6,507 nucleotides of DNA, taken from the NCBI GenBank assembly GCA_934511545.1, contig CAKSWM010000083.1, positions 1 through 6,507 on the forward strand, read 5' to 3'. The notes under the pieces were generated by a model that saw only the letters and a list, made by a program, of their open reading frames with translations, had not been told where the DNA came from and made no database searches. Shown one piece after another: positions 4,393 to 6,507 of the stretch. This DNA comes from an uncultured Oscillospiraceae bacterium (GTDB lineage Bacteria; Bacillota; Clostridia; Oscillospirales; Oscillospiraceae). The translations under genes and the position numbers were made by a program. Numbering within the stretch: the first letter of the stretch is position 1; every line of letters begins with the position of its first letter.

Positions 4393-6507
4393 ATGACAAA
4401 ACGAACCAAGGTGTTGTCACTGTTGCTTGCTCTGGTAATGGTGATAAGTCTGATGCCGACGGTCGCGCTGGCAGCAGGCGGGACAGACGATTTCTATAAA
4501 ATTGTACACCTTGACTGCGGCAGAAAGTATTTTACCAAGGACTGGATAAAGTCACTGATAAATGAAATGTCCGCAGCGGGCTACACACATCTGGAGCTGG
4601 CCTTCGGCAACGATGGTCTGCGCTTTTTGCTGAACGATATGTCCGTCACCGTTGATGGCACTACATACTCCAGCGAAAATGTGACCACCGGTATTCAGAA
4701 TGGCAACAAAGAATATTATGATGCCGGCGCCTATAACGAGTTGACTCAGACAGAGATGGACGAGATAATCGAGTATGCCAAAACCAGGAACATTGGCATC
4801 ATCCCGCTGATGAACACTCCGGGCCACATGGATGCTATCGTTACCTGCATGGAATATGTCGGCATTTCAAGCCCGGCATATAACGGCTCTGCCCGTACGG
4901 TGGATGTGACCAACTCCAAAGCGGTTGCTTTTACGCAGAATCTTGTAAAGAAGTATGCCGAGTATTTTGCGAGCAAGGGCTGCACGATTTTCAATATGGG
5001 TTGCGACGAGTATGCCAATGATATTTATACCAGTGGCAGCATGGGGTTCGGCAATCTGGTAAGGACTGGGGATTACGGCAAATTCGTTACCTATGTCAAC
5101 GATTTGGCGAAGGTGGTCAAGGCCGCCGGTATGACGCCCATGGCGTTCAACGATGGTTTCTACTTTAATGGTAACACCAGCAGCGGTACTTTTGATACGG
5201 ATATAATGATCTCCTTCTGGACTTCGGGCTGGTCAGGCTATACATCGGAAACGGCCGCACAGCTGGCAACCCGCGGCCATAAGATGATAAACACCAACGG
5301 CGATTTCTACTATGTTCTGGGAAAGCCTGATAATTTCGACTCCGGCAGCAGCTATGCCTCAAACTGGGACAACGCCAAATTCATGGGCACGACCTTCGAT
5401 TCCGAGCAGGCCGGCTCCATGTTCTGCATCTGGTGCGACTATCCCAATGCGGAGACCGAGACAGAGGTCGCGCAGAAGGTTCGTCTGCCTCTGCGTGCAA
5501 TGGCTGCAAGGATGCAGGATAAGAGCATTGACACCATTAATACCGGCGTCATTTCCGGCGGCTTCAACGAAGACGGAACTATCAATGAGCCTGCGGTTCC
5601 CGATGTGCCGAAGACTGACGATGCCACCGGTGTTACCGTCGCGGCTCCCGGCCTGACCGGCCTGACCGTAACGAAGCCGGATAAGCCCGGCTATTCCTCC
5701 GAAGGCGCAGTGGTCGTCGGCTATGACATCACTCCCGAGGTTGACGGTGTGCCTTACACCGGAGCGGGTACGGTTTCTATCCAGCTGACCGACAATGTGA
5801 AGAACAAGCCGTATATTCGGGTATATGATGTTACGAAGAAAGAGTTTATCGGCTCGTCCGTTGACAGCGGCGTGATCACATTCACCGCTTCGCATTTCTC
5901 CGAATATGACATTGTTGCTCAGGATGAAATTCCGGTCACTGAGAACAAAACCATCACCGTGACCGTGGGGCAGACCGTCACAGACACGATCAAGGATAAT
6001 GACTACACCGGTAATATCGTTGATAGCGAGCTGGATGAGAATACCGCGACTGTGTCTGCCAAGTATGAGAAGGTTGACGGCGGCACGAAGGAAGAAAAGG
6101 TAACCTCCATCACCAGCGGTTCTTCCTATTACATCAAGAACAGCAGCGGCCAGTATCTGACCAGCAGTGCCGCTTGGACCACTGACATCACGTCCGCGGC
6201 ACAGTGGACCGCTACGAGCTCTAACGGTGGCTATAGACTTACGAACGGCGGAAATTATCTAGCTTATAGTAGTTATAGTAGTAATTCTCTAACGACCACC
6301 GATTATCAGTACAGTGCTACCACTTGGGCGTTCAGCGATGGCACCTTCAGCTATACCAGCTGGTATTCTGGGACCACCTACACCCTCGGCGATGCTTACA
6401 CAGTGACCACCACGGACCCCGTGGATGCCACCACCGTAAGCTTCACAGGCGTGAAGGAGGGCACCACCTATGTTACCGTGGGCCACATCCGCTACACGAT
6501 AAATGTC
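4393..6507 (+). CDS. Secreted GH20 beta-N-acetylhexosaminidase-like enzyme with Ig-like and lectin-like modules (partial, C-terminus beyond window)
   Basis: Seen are 705 codons with no stop. Residues 1-27 form a signal peptide (KRTK, then LLLALVMVISLMPTVALA with an A-L-A cleavage site). Residues about 33-385 form the GH20 barrel: VHLDCGRKYF (38-47), LELAFGNDGLRFLLNDM (67-83), NTPGH (141-145, the conserved His), the catalytic pair D205-E206 in NMGCDEYAND (201-210), and aromatic active-site segments FWTSGW (275-280) and FCIWCDYP (344-351). The DEYAND form resembles pneumococcal StrH and lacto-N-biosidase-type GH20 enzymes, which remove GlcNAc or disaccharides from glycans by substrate-assisted catalysis. 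After a Pro/Asp linker (395-411) comes a beta-rich module (about 412-509, ending HFSEYDIVA). Next is an Ig-like domain beginning at ITVTVGQTV (521-529) and closing at GTTYVTVGHIRYTINV (690-705), with a lectin-like stretch between (about 575-670). The start has AAGGAGGT at 4375-4382. It acts outside the cell, perhaps surface-anchored by the unseen C-terminus. Exact substrate unknown. Confidence 0.9.
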   Translation, partial: MTKRTKVLSLLLALVMVISLMPTVALAAGGTDDFYKIVHLDCGRKYFTKDWIKSLINEMSAAGYTHLELAFGNDGLRFLLNDMSVTVDGTTYSSENVTTGIQNGNKEYYDAGAYNELTQTEMDEIIEYAKTRNIGIIPLMNTPGHMDAIVTCMEYVGISSPAYNGSARTVDVTNSKAVAFTQNLVKKYAEYFASKGCTIFNMGCDEYANDIYTSGSMGFGNLVRTGDYGKFVTYVNDLAKVVKAAGMTPMAFNDGFYFNGNTSSGTFDTDIMISFWTSGWSGYTSETAAQLATRGHKMINTNGDFYYVLGKPDNFDSGSSYASNWDNAKFMGTTFDSEQAGSMFCIWCDYPNAETETEVAQKVRLPLRAMAARMQDKSIDTINTGVISGGFNEDGTINEPAVPDVPKTDDATGVTVAAPGLTGLTVTKPDKPGYSSEGAVVVGYDITPEVDGVPYTGAGTVSIQLTDNVKNKPYIRVYDVTKKEFIGSSVDSGVITFTASHFSEYDIVAQDEIPVTENKTITVTVGQTVTDTIKDNDYTGNIVDSELDENTATVSAKYEKVDGGTKEEKVTSITSGSSYYIKNSSGQYLTSSAAWTTDITSAAQWTATSSNGGYRLTNGGNYLAYSSYSSNSLTTTDYQYSATTWAFSDGTFSYTSWYSGTTYTLGDAYTVTTTDPVDATTVSFTGVKEGTTYVTVGHIRYTINV
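5650..5667 (+). repeat. Tandem 9-bp repeat (two copies) coding GLTGLT
   Basis: GGCCTGACC is repeated exactly twice in the first strands of the beta-rich module after the catalytic domain. The Gly-Leu-Thr-Gly-Leu-Thr pattern is probably structural in this module, so the repeat may reflect the protein sequence and not recent duplication. Confidence 0.5.
6265..6282 (+). repeat. Tandem 9-bp repeat (two copies) inside the GH20 gene
   Basis: TATAGTAGT occurs twice in a row, coding Tyr-Ser-Ser twice in a loop of the lectin-like stretch. The surrounding codons (CTA, AGT, TAT, AAT) are AT-rich, unlike the GC-ending codons of the rest of the gene. This suggests local slippage or recent recombination in this loop. 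Confidence 0.6.

Noticed and set aside
5359..5895. A 178-residue minus-strand open frame opposite the GH20 gene
   Set aside because: It lies opposite conserved GH20 sequence and the following module, has no recognisable domain, and is best explained as a shadow.

Overview
The window looks like a piece of chromosome from an anaerobic, gut-type Firmicute, probably of the Oscillospiraceae/Ruminococcaceae or a related clostridial group. This is an inference. It rests on the strong AGGAGG-type ribosome binding sites, TTG and GTG starts, a PutP-type sodium symporter, and a secreted GH20 glycosidase followed by bacterial Ig-like and lectin-like modules of the kind common in such gut bacteria. No mobile element, tRNA, rRNA or CRISPR array was seen.

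Left part (1-1640, minus strand): a pseudouridine salvage operon. A pseudouridine kinase carrying an N-terminal winged-helix domain (psuK) overlaps by 11 bases the start of pseudouridine-5'-phosphate glycosidase (psuG), which runs off the left edge. Together they would turn pseudouridine into uracil and ribose 5-phosphate. A good sigma-A promoter precedes psuK.

Middle (1645-4235): a PutP-like Na+/solute symporter on the minus strand, closed by a strong terminator that ends five bases from the psuK promoter. It is divergent from a LysR-type regulator on the plus strand. The 137-base gap between them holds a perfect 11-bp inverted repeat and two candidate promoters, one per direction, whose -10 boxes overlap. 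This suggests that the regulator controls both itself and the transporter. The regulator gene ends at a strong hairpin terminator.

Right part (4236-6507, plus strand): a separately promoted, secreted GH20 beta-N-acetylhexosaminidase-like enzyme with a signal peptide and an intact Asp-Glu catalytic pair. It is followed by a beta-sandwich-like module and an Ig-like domain that appears to be split by a lectin-like insert. The reading frame is open to the window end, so the protein is longer than the 705 residues seen. It probably trims N-acetylhexosamine-containing glycans such as mucin or milk-type oligosaccharides outside the cell.

The three units (nucleoside salvage, solute uptake with its regulator, and extracellular glycan cleavage) seem to be independently transcribed. 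I see no clear evidence of an undescribed multi-gene system. The points most worth checking are the split Ig/lectin architecture of the GH20 protein, the regulator-kinase fusion, and the overlapping divergent promoter region.
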